A DNA stretch of 64,000 nucleotides from Combretum micranthum. Lineage: Eukaryota; Streptophyta; Magnoliopsida; Myrtales; Combretaceae. The notes beneath the pieces were generated by a model, which saw only the letters and a program-made list of their open reading frames with translations, was not told the origin of the DNA and did not search any database. The position numbers and the translations under genes were made by a program. The stretch spans positions 124,001-188,000 of the forward strand of contig JAMXBD010002502.1 of the NCBI GenBank assembly GCA_024138025.1, in the 5' to 3' direction. The stretch's first letter is position 1; each line of letters starts with the position of its first letter. This document shows, one piece after another, positions 43,872 through 55,635 of this stretch.

Positions 43872-46173
43872 TGTTAAGCCTGGGTTTTGATTTTCGATTC
43901 AATTATCTTTAACTCGATTTGTACTAAATCTTAACCTATTTAATATAAATCATCGACTAAGAATTAAAGAAAATTTTTGATTTTAAAAAATATTTTGAAA
44001 TCGCCATCCAACTAAAGCCGGAAGAAAAAAATTAAATTAGGATCATTGGATAGGTTGAGTCATAATTGAGCTACTGGTCTGCTAAAAATTACCTTTTAAA
44101 ATAATAACTAGGAATTCATGAGTTCGGGGCTATCCTATTAAAACCTAAATGGTTACTACCTTTATCCTTTTAGTTATAAATTGCTCCCTAAATCTCATAA
44201 ATTATTATATGATACTTGCAAAAAAAAAAAATTATTAATTTAGTCAAAATTTTCAGACTAGTCAATTTGATCAATTTTCGCAAAAAAAAAAGAAAACTAA
44301 TTATTATATACGAATATTAACTAAATTAAACAAGATTATCGATTTACTAAATTATCTTAACTTCTCAAAAAAATAATTTTTTTTTTACATTTTTTAAGTT
44401 GTCCATTGGGTGCCTACGTACCCGCTATTCGGGATCAGATGATACGTAGTTCTTTTAAAAAAATTTAATTTGTGGGTTAATTTTAAAATTTTAAATTTTT
44501 TTAACTTTAAGTTCATTAAATTTTAATGGTTTTAACAAAATTAGGTTTTTGATATTATGGATCCTATGATCTATCAATTTAAGCTTTATTATTTCATGAA
44601 AACCGATGTTTCTAGGTGACAAAACTTTTGAAGCAAATAATATAATATAATATATAACCAATCATTAATACATTGTGTCATCTTGAGATCAATTCTCAAC
44701 ATGCTATTGTAATAAGAAAATTTTACATTAATTAATACATAACTTCATGCCACTGCATAATCACACATTATTATATAAAAAAAATTATTATATTTATTAT
44801 CATAGCATGTATAAAATAAAAATAAATAAATAAATAAAAGTCTGAGTAGCGAAACGATTGTCGGGCAATACAAATACTGTGCATGATTGGCTTTACCTAA
44901 TTCATGTAATTTTATGAAAATTTTCGTGAGATTAAACAATGCCATGAATATGCCAATCATGTTGGCTTAATGACCACCTCATAAAAATTAACCAACAGCG
45001 CTTGTGTGAACTCATTAATACCTTATATTTTCAAAATTGATCAGTATTGTATGGAAACACGAGGAAACCAGTACAAAATTAATAATCATTAAATCCCTAC
45101 ACACTAAAACAAATAATTTATTAACATATAGACTCTCCGAATGCTTTCTTTCTTATTGCTATTATCATTACTTTTTCTCTTTTATTTCTCAATCCAGAAC
45201 AATAAATATCACAGAGACAAAAGCAAAGAATTTACCTTACAGAGCCAATTTGATTATGAACGGAGTATGCGTGGTCTCAGCTTCAGACAAAGGTGGCTTG
45301 AGTTGAATCCGAGTCGTGGATGGAAGGCCGGCGGAAAGTAATGACATGTGTTGCTCAAGCGGTGGTCATTGATGGTTTCTCCAATGGTACCTATGATGGC
45401 GGTCCTACAATAGGTTTTTAATTTTCGCTCAACTAATACTGGGTCTAGAGTTGGTGGCGGCCTAGAAATAACTGTTTTGATGGGGATAGGGAGGAAGTCA
45501 GGCCAAGTTCAGCTATGGAGTTAAGTCGTGGGTTTGTCGGTTCGTGATGCGTAGAAGATGGCGAGTTGACTCAATGATGGTGAGTTAACTTGGTGGGTGT
45601 TAGTGCGTTTGATTTGTTGTGCTTGGTGAGGCTTGGTGGTTTGGCTACAGAGGTTCCTGCAATGGAGAGGATGAAGGAGATGATGATGGCTGTGGTGATC
45701 TGGAGGCTGTTATGGGTTCGTTGGGTTGGTTCAGAGATGGTGGTGGTGAGGAAGATGGTGTTTGGAAATTGGGAAATGATGTTTTTTTTTTTTCAAATTC
45801 GATGCCCCTACTGCTATCTCTACTCTTCCTTTTTATAGACCAAACAAAGATAAGCATGAAATCATCCTGATCATCTTTTATGAAGCTCAATCCTCGAACG
45901 TGCATATCTTCTTCAGATTTCAATGATAATTTTAGATCAATTTATTATCTCAAATCCTAATCTCTTTTTATTCTTTTGATTTGTTCCTATCTTCTTTGTA
46001 GACATGGTTTGAATCATATTCATGTTTAAACCAATAAATTCAAATCCAAACCATGTCGATCAGCAAGTATATCTGTGTGTATGATTTCTAGAAGATGAAA
46101 CAATCTAGATAATCTTAATTAGATTTTATGTATTTTAATCAATTATTATCTTAGTAAAAATTGCGTGTTTACA
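43872..46173 (-). repeat. 3' LTR of the Tat/Ogre element
   Basis: On the minus strand it begins TGTAAACACGCAATTTTTAC, comparable with TGTCGACACTCAATTTTTGC at 12978. It has TATAAAA (plus 45831-45837) and then a GGTGG/CCACC-rich leader. Its 3' part matches the 12978-18971 LTR (GCTAAAGCCGG-like, GAGTTCGGGGCT, ACGTAGGCACC in the matching order). The end at 43872 is set by TG..CA and is less certain than the start. Confidence 0.7.
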
Positions 46174-46370
46174 GCTACCCCTCTTTATGGTGAGATTTTG
46201 TCAAAAATTTACCACAAAGATAAAGTAGATCCCATTTTTCTCTAAGATGAATTATCTGAATCCATTATCCTTCCCAGTAGGCTTCTTGAGTTGGCTGGTG
46301 TAGAGCTTGATTGTGCTACTTAGATTGATATTGGACCTCAGCTGATTTCTAAATCGAGTCAGTGTTTCTT

Positions 46371-46556
46371 TTGAGTGCTTCTTGAGCTAGCGATTCCTTG
46401 ATAAGGGTGCTTCTACGTAATTTGATTGTTTCTTGAGTTAATGATTCGGGATGCTTCTCGAGCTAACAACTTGGGTGCTTCCTGAGCTAATGATTCAGGG
46501 TGCTTCTTGAGCTAACAACTTGGATGTTTCCTATAACTTGGGTGATTCTTGAGCTA
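46371..46556. repeat. Minisatellite in the Tat 3' untranslated region
   Basis: Irregular copies of GGTGCTTCTTGAGCTAA plus a short variable spacer (TGATTCA / CAACTT), step about 24-28 bp. Confidence 0.7.
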
Positions 46557-46776
46557 GATTTACTATTTACCTGAAAATGTTCTTTTGCAAGAGTATGTTT
46601 ATTAAATGTCTTACTAGATTCTTATAGAAATACCTAAACAATTAGACCATTTGTCGAAGTCCCTTCATCACTAGGTTCATTTCATCCAGTTGAACTATCT
46701 TCAAAGTAGTAACCCCTCTTTGTAAATGATGTTTCCGAGATCTTTCATTAATCCATGCCTTTGCTCTATTAGGCCC

Positions 46777-49700
46777 TGTCACGCCCCAAATGGTACCCTA
46801 AACGCGACAGTCTACCACACTCGATATTTAAACTTAAGTATGGCATCCTTAGTCATCCCATAAATTTATATATTGAGTGTAAGGTGTACTCACACAGCTT
46901 TTAGGATCACACTTTGATTCGAGTAGTCTTAAGAAAGCATATATTGCATTAAGAATATAAATCACAAGAAGATAAATAGTTAAACTTTACAAAAGCCAAG
47001 GGGGCATACCCCCGCCAAAATAATAGGAGTCTACATTGTTTAGCTCCAATTACATATATCTGAATTTACATTAAAGAGATTTTCCTAGAAGTCCACGCCT
47101 ATACTAGGTCCCGACTTCCTCAAAAGCTCTTTAATCCAATATAGTAATCCTGCACAAAGTGTCCTCTCGGAACATCCAAAAATAGGAACACTGCAACAAA
47201 AACTATTGGGGTATAAGCTAATTACTTAGTGAGATTCATTTTCCAAGTAACATACTCGATCAAGCTAAAATATCTATACAAGCAAGTTATAATTAAGCAA
47301 CCATATGAATGCACAAACAAATGAGCAAGCAAGCAAATGACTTTCCGGTAGTCATAAGTGAATGAATTTACGCCCTCCATTCGGGGTTTGGGGTAGTTCA
47401 TAAGACATGCAACTACAATTCCAAAGTTGGTCCATAAGGCATGCAACCATAATCCCAATCTTAAGTGGGGTGGTCCATAAGACATGCAACCACAATCTTT
47501 AATGTTGGTCCATAAGTCATGCAACCATAGTTTCATTATTCGAATGGGGTGGTCCATTTCATTAAAGACCCGATGCCTCCCGAGTACACCTTTGTCCCAC
47601 CAAAGACATACTCGACAATGATATAAGACTCACTACGTGATATGCATGTACAGTTTATTCATATAATCATGATATTACTTAGATAATTTAAAAGTGACCA
47701 TACAATTTTCAGACATTCCAAATCTATACTAGCTCATACAAGATTATTACAACAAGCTTGCCTCGATATACTTATCGTTCATTCATGCAAGTTTAGATCA
47801 CCATTCAATCACAATTTTATCTTTTCCTAAGTCTAATGCCACTACTACTACAAGCACATCCAAGGCATAATTAATTGAGAAATGAACTCACTTGTCCATG
47901 TAGTGAAAATCCACTAGTCGTAATAGTCCTCGGGGAAGTGGTAACCCGTCCTCCAATTCACCTAGGTACAAAGAATACCTCAATGAGTATCTCTCAAGAA
48001 GTTCTATTAAACTTAACAATTTTATTTACTAAGTTCGTCAATTTCCGCCTAGGTTGAATCCTTAACTTAAAAAGGTCATATCTAACTCATTTTAACTCGG
48101 AATTTAGCTTATAATATACCGATTTATACCTACTTCGAAAGAGCTATCCATTTCCAAAGTTAATTCAAACATTTAAGGTCATTTAGGGGTCGGAAACATA
48201 CTGTACAGTAGGGTTGCGAAAATTCCAGATTTGAGCCTTTGTGAAAAATTTGCTATATCTACTCTATTTGACTACTTAGACCAACTTATTTTAGTCCTAA
48301 ACTTGCAAGGAGATTATCAAAACAAAATTAAGGGACTATACATTTATCTAATGCCAAACATAAAGTTCAAATGAAACTTCTAAGAATCCATTTTCATAAA
48401 ACCGAAATTTACAAGTCAAAACTCATTGTCTTGTTTTGAGTAATTCCTTTACTAAAACTTACTTAGTTCAATGAAAATAATTTTTCCTATATTTATATTA
48501 GCAAAGCATTCCATTTCAATATAAAATACTTGTTTTGAGATCAAAAAGAAGGTTTTAAAATTGGTCTCCCCATAATTACGAATTTTCTCTTTGAAGTTCA
48601 CAATGAATACAAGAACTAAATTTTGTCTTTTACAAAACACTTGATTTAAGCTATACCTTTTAGGAAAACTCATTTAAACTTATGAAAATTCATTCCTTAA
48701 GATATCTATACCAAGAGCCCCTTATATTTTGTCTAAATCTTCATTTTAAAGTTAAATGATGGGTTCCAAAAATAGGTCTTGGTCTTGATCCGAATTTTCA
48801 TAATTTTATTTTGGACATATCTCTTGAGAAAATTCATCAAAACTCATGAAAAACAACCCATTACATTATATCTTAAGAACCCTTCATTTCTTGAACAAAA
48901 TCCTCATTTTTGAGTTAGAAAACATGTTTTTATTTTAGGTTCTTGTCTTGATCCGAAAATGAAGTTTTTGTTTTTGAAAATAAACTTTGAAAATCAACTT
49001 TGATTCTTGTAAGATGAAGTCTTGATGATATACATCCATCAAACCTTCATTTTCTTAACAAAAACTTCCATTTTAGGACTTGAAAGGGGGTTTTTAAAAT
49101 AGGGCATTGACAAGTTACGAATTTTACTTCTTCATTCAAACTCAAATCTAAGATCTACTCATATCCAACCATGAAAACATAAGAAAAACTTAGTAGTCGG
49201 CCTTAAACTTTAGATCTACACACATAACTAAAGCTTGGTAAAACTCTAGATCTACAAGTTATCACATAAACAAGAAGATAAATAAGCCTTCCATATAACA
49301 AAAATACTAAGAACAAAAGAGATCAATCTAGAGGAGTGCTTCAACTCTTGGCATCATCATCCATAGCATTTTGAGCTTGTGGAATGTCCTTTGATGCATG
49401 AAACATCCACAATATCATCCTATAATATCTTATGAGAGCTAAAAGAGGATGATTACCTTAAATATTTGCAAGAAATATATGTGGAAGCAAGGAAATAAAA
49501 TGGGGGCAGCTTGTTTGTGAAGAAGACAAGCCAAGAAGAAGAGAAAAGAGAGGGAAAAAGAGAGAGGAAAAATATAGGGTTTGTAAAGATGAAAGAGGAA
49601 AGGAATGAGATGTTTAAATAGAGATAAATGTGTGTTAAATAAATTTAAAAAAAAAATAAAAATCCAAGCAGCTGCAAGGGGGGCTGGCGTGATTTGTAGA

Positions 49701-50462
49701 GGGTGTGGGAGTGGGTGTAGTTTGATTTCAATTTGCATTTTTGAAAGTGTAACAAGTTGCATCCATTTACAACTAAAAGAGACTTTTAAAATATCAAATA
49801 AATAATTAAAAATAATGAAAAGTGGCTAATTTATGGGGAATGGGCAGCTGCAAATTTGGGGAAGAGGAGTGTAAGAAAAAGCAAAAGAAGACATAATAAT
49901 GTGTCGTAATGATAATGTATGTGTACTTGAGATATGAGTTGATAAAGTGGCTTTTTTGGATAAGAAAATATATAAAATAAATTAAGAAAAATATTTTTAT
50001 TTAAGTGGCAGAATTTTTATGATTTAAATAAAATAATTAATTAAATTATTTTTAGAAATTTAACAATTAAATTACCGGTAAGAGTAAAATAAGCCTATAT
50101 GAGCTATAACTGATATTTTTAGAATCCGAAAAATTATAAACTTGATATTTTTGAAATCCTTATAAAATACGAGTCTAAAAATATTAAAGATATATTTTTA
50201 ATTTTCCGAGCCCGGGACACGCTTTCCAAAGCAGTATCCAAACGGGTTCGAAATAAGCCGAAATTGAACCGATCTGATCTTTTTAATAATTCAAATATTA
50301 TTACGGACTATTCTAAACACTTTAATTATTTTTGGACTCCTCGATTTGTGAACTCGGGTTTTCAAGATCTAAACGGTAGGGTTTTACTCATGATCCGTTG
50401 ACCTAAGATCTCCGGTAGACTTTCCGGCTTAAGGTTTAGGGCTTAGAAAACAGGGGTCTACA
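46777..50462 (-). mobile_element. Family A solo LTR (minus-strand copy)
   Basis: 3686 bp. Plus-strand ends are TGTCACGCCCCAAATGGTAC and AACAGGGGTCTACA, the complement of TGTAGACCCCTG. TSD GGCCC lies at 46772-46776 and 50463-50467. The family phrase AACTCGGAAT (complement of ATTCCGAGTT) is near 48094. No gag or pol. Confidence 0.88.
47914..47961 (-). other. Acidic micro-exon in family A LTR (minus copy, frameshifted)
   Basis: After TACCTAG the minus strand reads ELEDGLPLP and then, one base later, EDYYD and TAG. The tail matches the aromatic/acidic ends of the other three copies. A one-base insertion breaks the frame. Confidence 0.3.
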
Positions 50463-50757
50463 GGCCCTTTGACTATTCCCCTGAAGTGAGTACTTTCTCT
50501 GAAAAGACTAAATTATAGAGTATCAATATGTTTTATAACTTTACTAATTGCTCAATTTACTACATATTGATGTTTTAAAGTGTATAGGAGATATGAGAAT
50601 AAAAGAGAACTTATCAATCAGGGTGATTAATCGATGACTACTCCAACAATCAATGACGGCTAAAGATATCTTTTTGTTGATAGATAACGAAAAATAGACC
50701 ATACATAGACAAAGTAATTAGCAAATTTCTGAACTTGATAGAATTTCCATTGATTTC

Positions 50758-51906
50758 TCAAACATAATACAACTTGACTGCATCAGAGTTCATAGGGTCT
50801 TTTACATCTGGACCATCCATACGCGTCAAAATCAATGCTCTACCGGGTAACACCTTCTTTACTATATATGGACCCTCATAGTTAGGAGTGAACTTTCCTC
50901 TTAGATCTTGCACATTTGGTAGCACTTTTCTCAATACCAGGTCTCCTTCCTTGAAATTCCTTGGACAGAATTTCTTGTTGAATGCTCGAGCCATTCTTTG
51001 CTGGTATAGCTGACTATGATACAATGCAGTCATTCTCTTTTCATCAATGAGATTCAACTGGTCAATCCTCTTTCTTATCCATTCTGCTTCATCTAACTCT
51101 ATTTCTGCCAGTATTCTAAGGGACAGGATCTCCACTTCGACTGGCAAAACCACTTTCGTACCATAGACCAAAGAGTAGGGGGTTACCCCTGTCAAAACTC
51201 TAATGGATGTTCGGTATGCCATTAATGCAAAAGGTAACATCTCGTGCCAGTCTTTGTACATGACAACCATTTTCTCAATTATTTTTCTAATGTTCTTGTT
51301 AATTGCTTCAACTGCCCCATTCATTTGAGGTCGATATGGAGTAGAGTTTTGGTGTTTGATCCCAAAATGCTAGCACAACTCAGACATCAGCTTATTGTTT
51401 AGGTTCGTACCATTATCTGTAATGATTATATCAGGAACCCCATCTCTAGCTATGATATCTCTCTTAATGAATTTGGTGACTACCCCTTTTGTGACAATAA
51501 GGTATGACAATGCTTCGACCCATTTAGTAAAGTAGTCGATTGCTACTAGTATGAATCGATGACCATTTGATGCTTTTGGAGATATCGGCCCTATCGTGTC
51601 CATACCCCACATCGAGAACAACCAAGGTGAGGATAATGGTTGTAATTATTTAGGGGGCGCATTCATCCTGTTGGAATATATCTGGCATAAATGGCAATGT
51701 CTCACATGTTTGATGCAATCTGATTCCATTGTTATCCAGAAGTAACCCAACCTTATGATCTTTTTGGCAAGCATGTATCCATTCTCATGCGGCCCACATA
51801 TTCCTTCATGGACTTCCCTCATTAACATATCGGCTTCTGTTTCATCTACACATCTCAGGAGAGTAGTATCAAAGGACTTTTTGTATAATGTGTTGCTACT
51901 AAGCAT
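50758..51906 (-). pseudogene. Tat/Ogre integrase, broken
   Basis: The frame 51906-51646 is the zinc-binding part (VHEGICGPHENGYMLAKKII, CHLCQIYSNRMNAPPK). 51621-51370 is the core start (MWGMDTIGPISPKASNGHRF, FILVAIDYFTKWVEA, DGVPDIIITDNGTN). After an in-frame TAG at about 51371, the frame 51324-50758 has MNGAVEAINKNI with the catalytic E, the YGTKVVLPVEVEI region and the C-terminal GPYIVKKVLPGRALIL, ending AVKLYYV. The wording PVEVEI and the final residues are typical of Tat/Ogre integrases. Confidence 0.88.
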
Positions 51907-52099
51907 GAAGTGGGCCGCTAATCGTCTTAGTGTCCTTTGCTCTTTGTTATGATGTTTTCAGGGTATTTACCTTCTTGGAGTAACTCCTTGATGTTTTATA
52001 CCATGGTTCTCCTTTTGGTCCTTCTTCAGTATTTAGACAGAATGCTGGATCATTTTCGATCTCGATTTTCAAAGGTTGGATCTTTACCTCGTTAGCGGT

Positions 52100-52441
52100 T
52101 TAGATCATGGATGCCAAGGTGGCTAATGCATCAGCAAACTGGTTTTGAGTTGTTGGCAGATATGCGAATGAGATTTCTTTGAATTTATGAGCCAATTTAG
52201 TCAGGAGTTTATGGTAAGGCACGAGTTTTGCATCCTTAGTTTTGTATTCTCCTCGGGTTTGAAAAACAATGAGGGAAAACTCTTCGTACACCTTTAAATC
52301 TCCTATTCCCATGTCAAGAGCCATATTGAGACCCATGATGCAAGCCTCGTATTCTGCCACATTTTTAGTATATGAGAATGTTAACCTTGTTGAAGCAGGG
52401 TATTGGTTGCCCACATCCATAGACATTGGCTGCTCCATCAA
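52100..52441 (-). pseudogene. Tat-type second ribonuclease H (aRH), broken
   Basis: TKNVAEYEACIMGLNMALDM, TKDAKLVPYHKLLTKLAHKF and FAYLPTTQNQFADALATLAS match the archaeal-type RNase H that marks the Tat/Ogre lineage. Where the family has a VYGDSxLV motif this copy has VYEEFSLI, so the catalytic Asp is lost. The upstream half is missing because a family A LTR is inserted nearby (52641). Confidence 0.85.
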
Positions 52442-52939
52442 AGCACAACTTCCACTTAGGGGTGGATGATTCTAATTCTCTGTCTAAATTTGCTAGGAGT
52501 ATGTTCTCATCTGGAAATCAAGCTTGTTCTTCGAGCACATTGTCATCAGTTGGGCTTTCTGCAAGTTGATCTGCAAGTGTCTATCCTTTGGTTGAGCTTC
52601 GATTCACATATGTCATATCAAACTCCGACAACAGCATTTGTGTAAACCCCTAAATTTTTGGAATCGGTTTAGCTTAAAACCTTAATCTGGAAGTCAACCA
52701 AAACTCTAAAGTCAACAAAACCCTAGTTAGACGTAATAGCTTAAGTCTGGCAATCCCGAATAAGCAACTCAGAGAAAGTAAGTAGGAGTTTAAAATATAG
52801 AATAGTGCGTAATTACCTAAAGAAGCCTAAAAAGATCATATTAGTAAACCGCGAATCGTTTTGAACCCAATCAGACACAGTTCTTGAAAAACGTGTCCCC
52901 GGACTCGGAATAGTAAAAATATTCCAAATATACCATTAG

Positions 52940-53673
52940 TGATGTGATCCATGTAGCATCATCAATTGAGCCCATCAAGTTCAAGATGAATAATCCAGTT
53001 AAAGAAAAAGAAGGCTTGTTGACGGGAGTTATGATCATTAAATCACAAGTCAAAGTTTGGGATACAAGAGATTAAAGGATTGTGTCTTTTTGAATTTCTT
53101 ATTTTTATTTTTTAATTGATATAGGGATTAATTACAATTATGTTTTTCAGTTACGTTATCGGTTACGTAACTGCCGTAATTATGTTTTTTCTTCAGTTAC
53201 GTTATCATTACGTAACTGCCACAATTATGATTTTTCAGTTACGTAACTGCCTTGTAATAGCCTATATATTAAGGCTAGTATGAAATATAGAAATAAGATT
53301 TTGGAGTATTTTTATTAGAACACTTTGAGTGTGGAAACCTATTTAAGGTTGAATTGATTTTATGAGATTGTTTTTCTCTTTGGATCATACATATTCTTAT
53401 CAATTCGTGAGTTATATCGTGTTGTGGCGAATTTGTCATTGAACATATTGTTTCATTGACTCCGTGTTAGTTTTCTAGGTTGTGGCATCTATCAATCTCG
53501 AATCCAAACACAAACTAGTTTAGGTTTTATTGTTCGTGGCATCTATCGAACAATATACTTATTCATATCCATCTTGTTTTTGCTAGTTTCATATTATTGG
53601 AAAGAAAAACCCTAAAAAGAAAGTTTACATCTTTATCGAGTTTGTGCATCAGAGCATATCCAGATCCGCATCA
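52940..53673 (+). repeat. 5' LTR of the non-autonomous element
   Basis: TGATGTGATCC to GATCCGCATCA. Contains three spaced GTTACG(N)GTAAC-type palindromes between 53146 and 53250, one exact as CAGTTACGTAACTG (53236-53249). Confidence 0.92.
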
Positions 53674-53675
53674 TT

Positions 53676-53687
53676 TGGTATCAGAGC
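53676..53687 (+). promoter_or_regulatory. Primer-binding site of the non-autonomous element
   Basis: TGGTATCAGAGC, initiator tRNA-Met type, two bases after the 5' LTR. Confidence 0.88.
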
Positions 53688-54019
53688 TACGGTTTCTTGT
53701 CACAAGTAATCTATCCTTTTATTTTATTTAATCTTGCTATCTATTTGTTGTTGTTCTTGATTAGGGTTCTTGAGTCAAAAAAAAAAGAGAAAAAAAGAAA
53801 GAAAAAGAACCATCTTATATTGTTCCATTTGTCCAAAAAAAAAAAAAAAAAGCTTTGATTTTTAGGGTTCGATTTGGATTTGAGAGAGAAAAAGAAAAAA
53901 AAAAAAAGAGGACTTTGATTTGTTGTCGAGGGTTTTATTTTTTTTGCTATCTAGGGTTTGAGTTGTCTAAAAAAAAAAAAATTAGTTATGAGTAAAGTGC
54001 AAGTGAGATCTAGTTGTTG

Positions 54020-54810
54020 AGCATGATGTTGATGAGATTTCTGGTGATCCTAAATTTTACACTAGATGCCATGTAAACCATGTAAGGGACAAAACATGCA
54101 GTTTGAGGATTGATGGTGGGTGTTACGCAAATTTTGTTAGTATCTTGATGGTAGAAAAATTGAATTTGAAAACTAGCATGCATCAAACACTTATAAATTA
54201 AAGTTGTCAAAGGGTATGAAGAAATTCAGGTGACTGAGCAGGTTCTAATTTCTTTTTCGATTGGCAAGTATAATGATGAAGTCTTATGTGATGTTGTACC
54301 AATGGAAACTTGTCATATTCTTTTGAGACAACCATGGCAATTTCAGAGGAAAGCCAGATATGATGAGGACAATGATCGATATTCTTTTGTTTTAAACAAA
54401 AGATGGGTGAAATTAGTCTCTCTCAATCCTTTGGAGGCTTGTATGGATCAGATGACAATAGCTCAAAGTTTTAGAGAGAGAGAAAAACACAAGCGTGAGA
54501 GTAAGAAAAGTGTAATGAAAACACTTTGGTGAGCACTGAGGAAAAGAATCAGAGTGTGAAACACTAGAGAGTAATATTTGTTTATCAACTAATGATTTTT
54601 CTTTTCCTAGTGACATGATTCCTCAATGCAGGGATTCAAAGAATTGTGTCCTCAAGAAGATCAAGATGAATTAGAATCTCAATCTAAATTCCTTCCTTGC
54701 AATTTTGAAGTGTTTAAAAACGAAGATTCGAGGACGAATCTTTTCGAAGAAAGGGGGAATGATGTGATCCATGTAGCATCATCAATTGAGCCCATCAGTT
54801 CAAGATGAAT
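54020..54810 (+). pseudogene. Retropepsin and polyprotein-tail remnant
   Basis: 54080-54230 reads KTCSLRIDGGCYANFVSILM (the family's IDGGS-type protease active site, in decayed frames). 54230-54532 holds VLISFSIGKYNDEVLCDVVP and CHILLRQPWQFQRKARYDED, the C-terminal half of the same protease domain. A jump follows to NEDSRTNLFEERGNDVI (54717-54770), the usual C-terminal end of a Ty3 polyprotein overlapping the PPT. All of RT to integrase is deleted. Confidence 0.8.
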
Positions 54811-55492
54811 AATCCAGTTAAAGAAAAAGAAGGCTTGTTGACGGGAGTTATGATCATTAAATCACAAGTCAAAGTTTGGGATACAAGAGATTAAAGGATT
54901 GTGTCTTTTTGAATTTCTTTATTTTTATTTTTTAATTGATATAGGGATTAATTACAATTATGTTTTTCAGTTACGTTCGGTACGTAACTGCCGTAATTAT
55001 GTTTTTTTCTTCAGTTAGTTATCAGTTACGTAACTGCCACAATTATGATTTTTCAGTTACGTAACTGCCTTGTAATAGCCTATATATTAAGGCTAGTATG
55101 AAATATAGAAATAAGATTTTGGAGTATTTTTATTAGAACACTTTGAGTGTGGAAACCTATTTAAGGTTGAATTGATTTTATTGAGATTGTTTTTCTCTTT
55201 GGATCATACATATTCTTATCAATTCGTGAGTTATATCGTGTTGTGGCGAATATTGTCATTGAACATATTGTTTCATTGACTCCGTGTTAGTTTTCTAGGT
55301 TGTGGCATCTATCAATCTCGAATCCAAACACAAACTAGTTTAGGTTTTATTGTTCGTGGCATCTATCGAACAATTACTTATTCATATCCATCTTGTTTTT
55401 GCTAGTTTCATATTATTGGAAAGAAAAACCCTAAAAAGAAAGTTTACATCTTTATCGAGTTTGTGCATCAGAGCATATCCAGATCCGCATCA
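54760..55492 (+). repeat. 3' LTR of the non-autonomous element
   Basis: Preceded by the PPT AAGAAAGGGGGAA and followed by TSD ATTAG. Confidence 0.92.
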
Positions 55493-55635
55493 ATTAGACT
55501 TGTAAAAATATAAGGTTTTCAAAACTATCAGTTTTATAATTTTTCAGTAAGTAAAAATAACAGATAGTGCAATTATACGCGTATTTTCTTACTACCGGTA
55601 CTTTATTAGTCATATATACTTTACATTACACTATT

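Larger units (their letters stand above)
43872..52640 (-). mobile_element. Tat/Ogre-type Ty3 element, 3' half, minus strand
   Basis: From right to left: ribonuclease H (52441-52100), integrase (51906-50758), 3' untranslated region, PPT (AAAGAGGGGTAGC on the minus strand, ending at 46174) and the 3' LTR (46173-43872). The upstream part of pol is separated by a family A LTR inserted at 52641 and lies beyond the window. A second family A LTR sits in the 3' untranslated region (46777-50462). Stops in all domains show that it is old. Confidence 0.85.
52940..55492 (+). mobile_element. Non-autonomous Ty3 LTR element, 2.55 kb
   Basis: LTRs of 734 and 733 bp are flanked by TSD ATTAG (52935-52939, 55493-55497). 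The PBS is TGGTATCAGAGC at 53676 and the PPT AAGAAAGGGGGAA abuts the 3' LTR at 54760. The 1.1-kb interior contains only a decayed protease region and the extreme 3' end of a polyprotein frame. RT, RNase H and integrase are absent. LTR differences are mostly 1-3-bp indels. It would need enzymes from a related full-length element. Confidence 0.93.
52641..55635 (+). mobile_element. Family A LTR, 5' part, interrupted
   Basis: Starts TGTAAACCCCTAAATTTTTG. 52641-52939 and 55498-55635 are its two pieces on either side of a nested LTR element. The sequence then passes into another family A LTR at 55636. Its 3' end is not in the window. Confidence 0.75.

Noticed and set aside
45590..45923. Gly/Val-rich or Pro/Ser-rich frames on both strands
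   Set aside because: They fall in the GGTGG/CCACC-rich leader of the Tat LTR, which has the same composition at 13980-14160 on the other strand.
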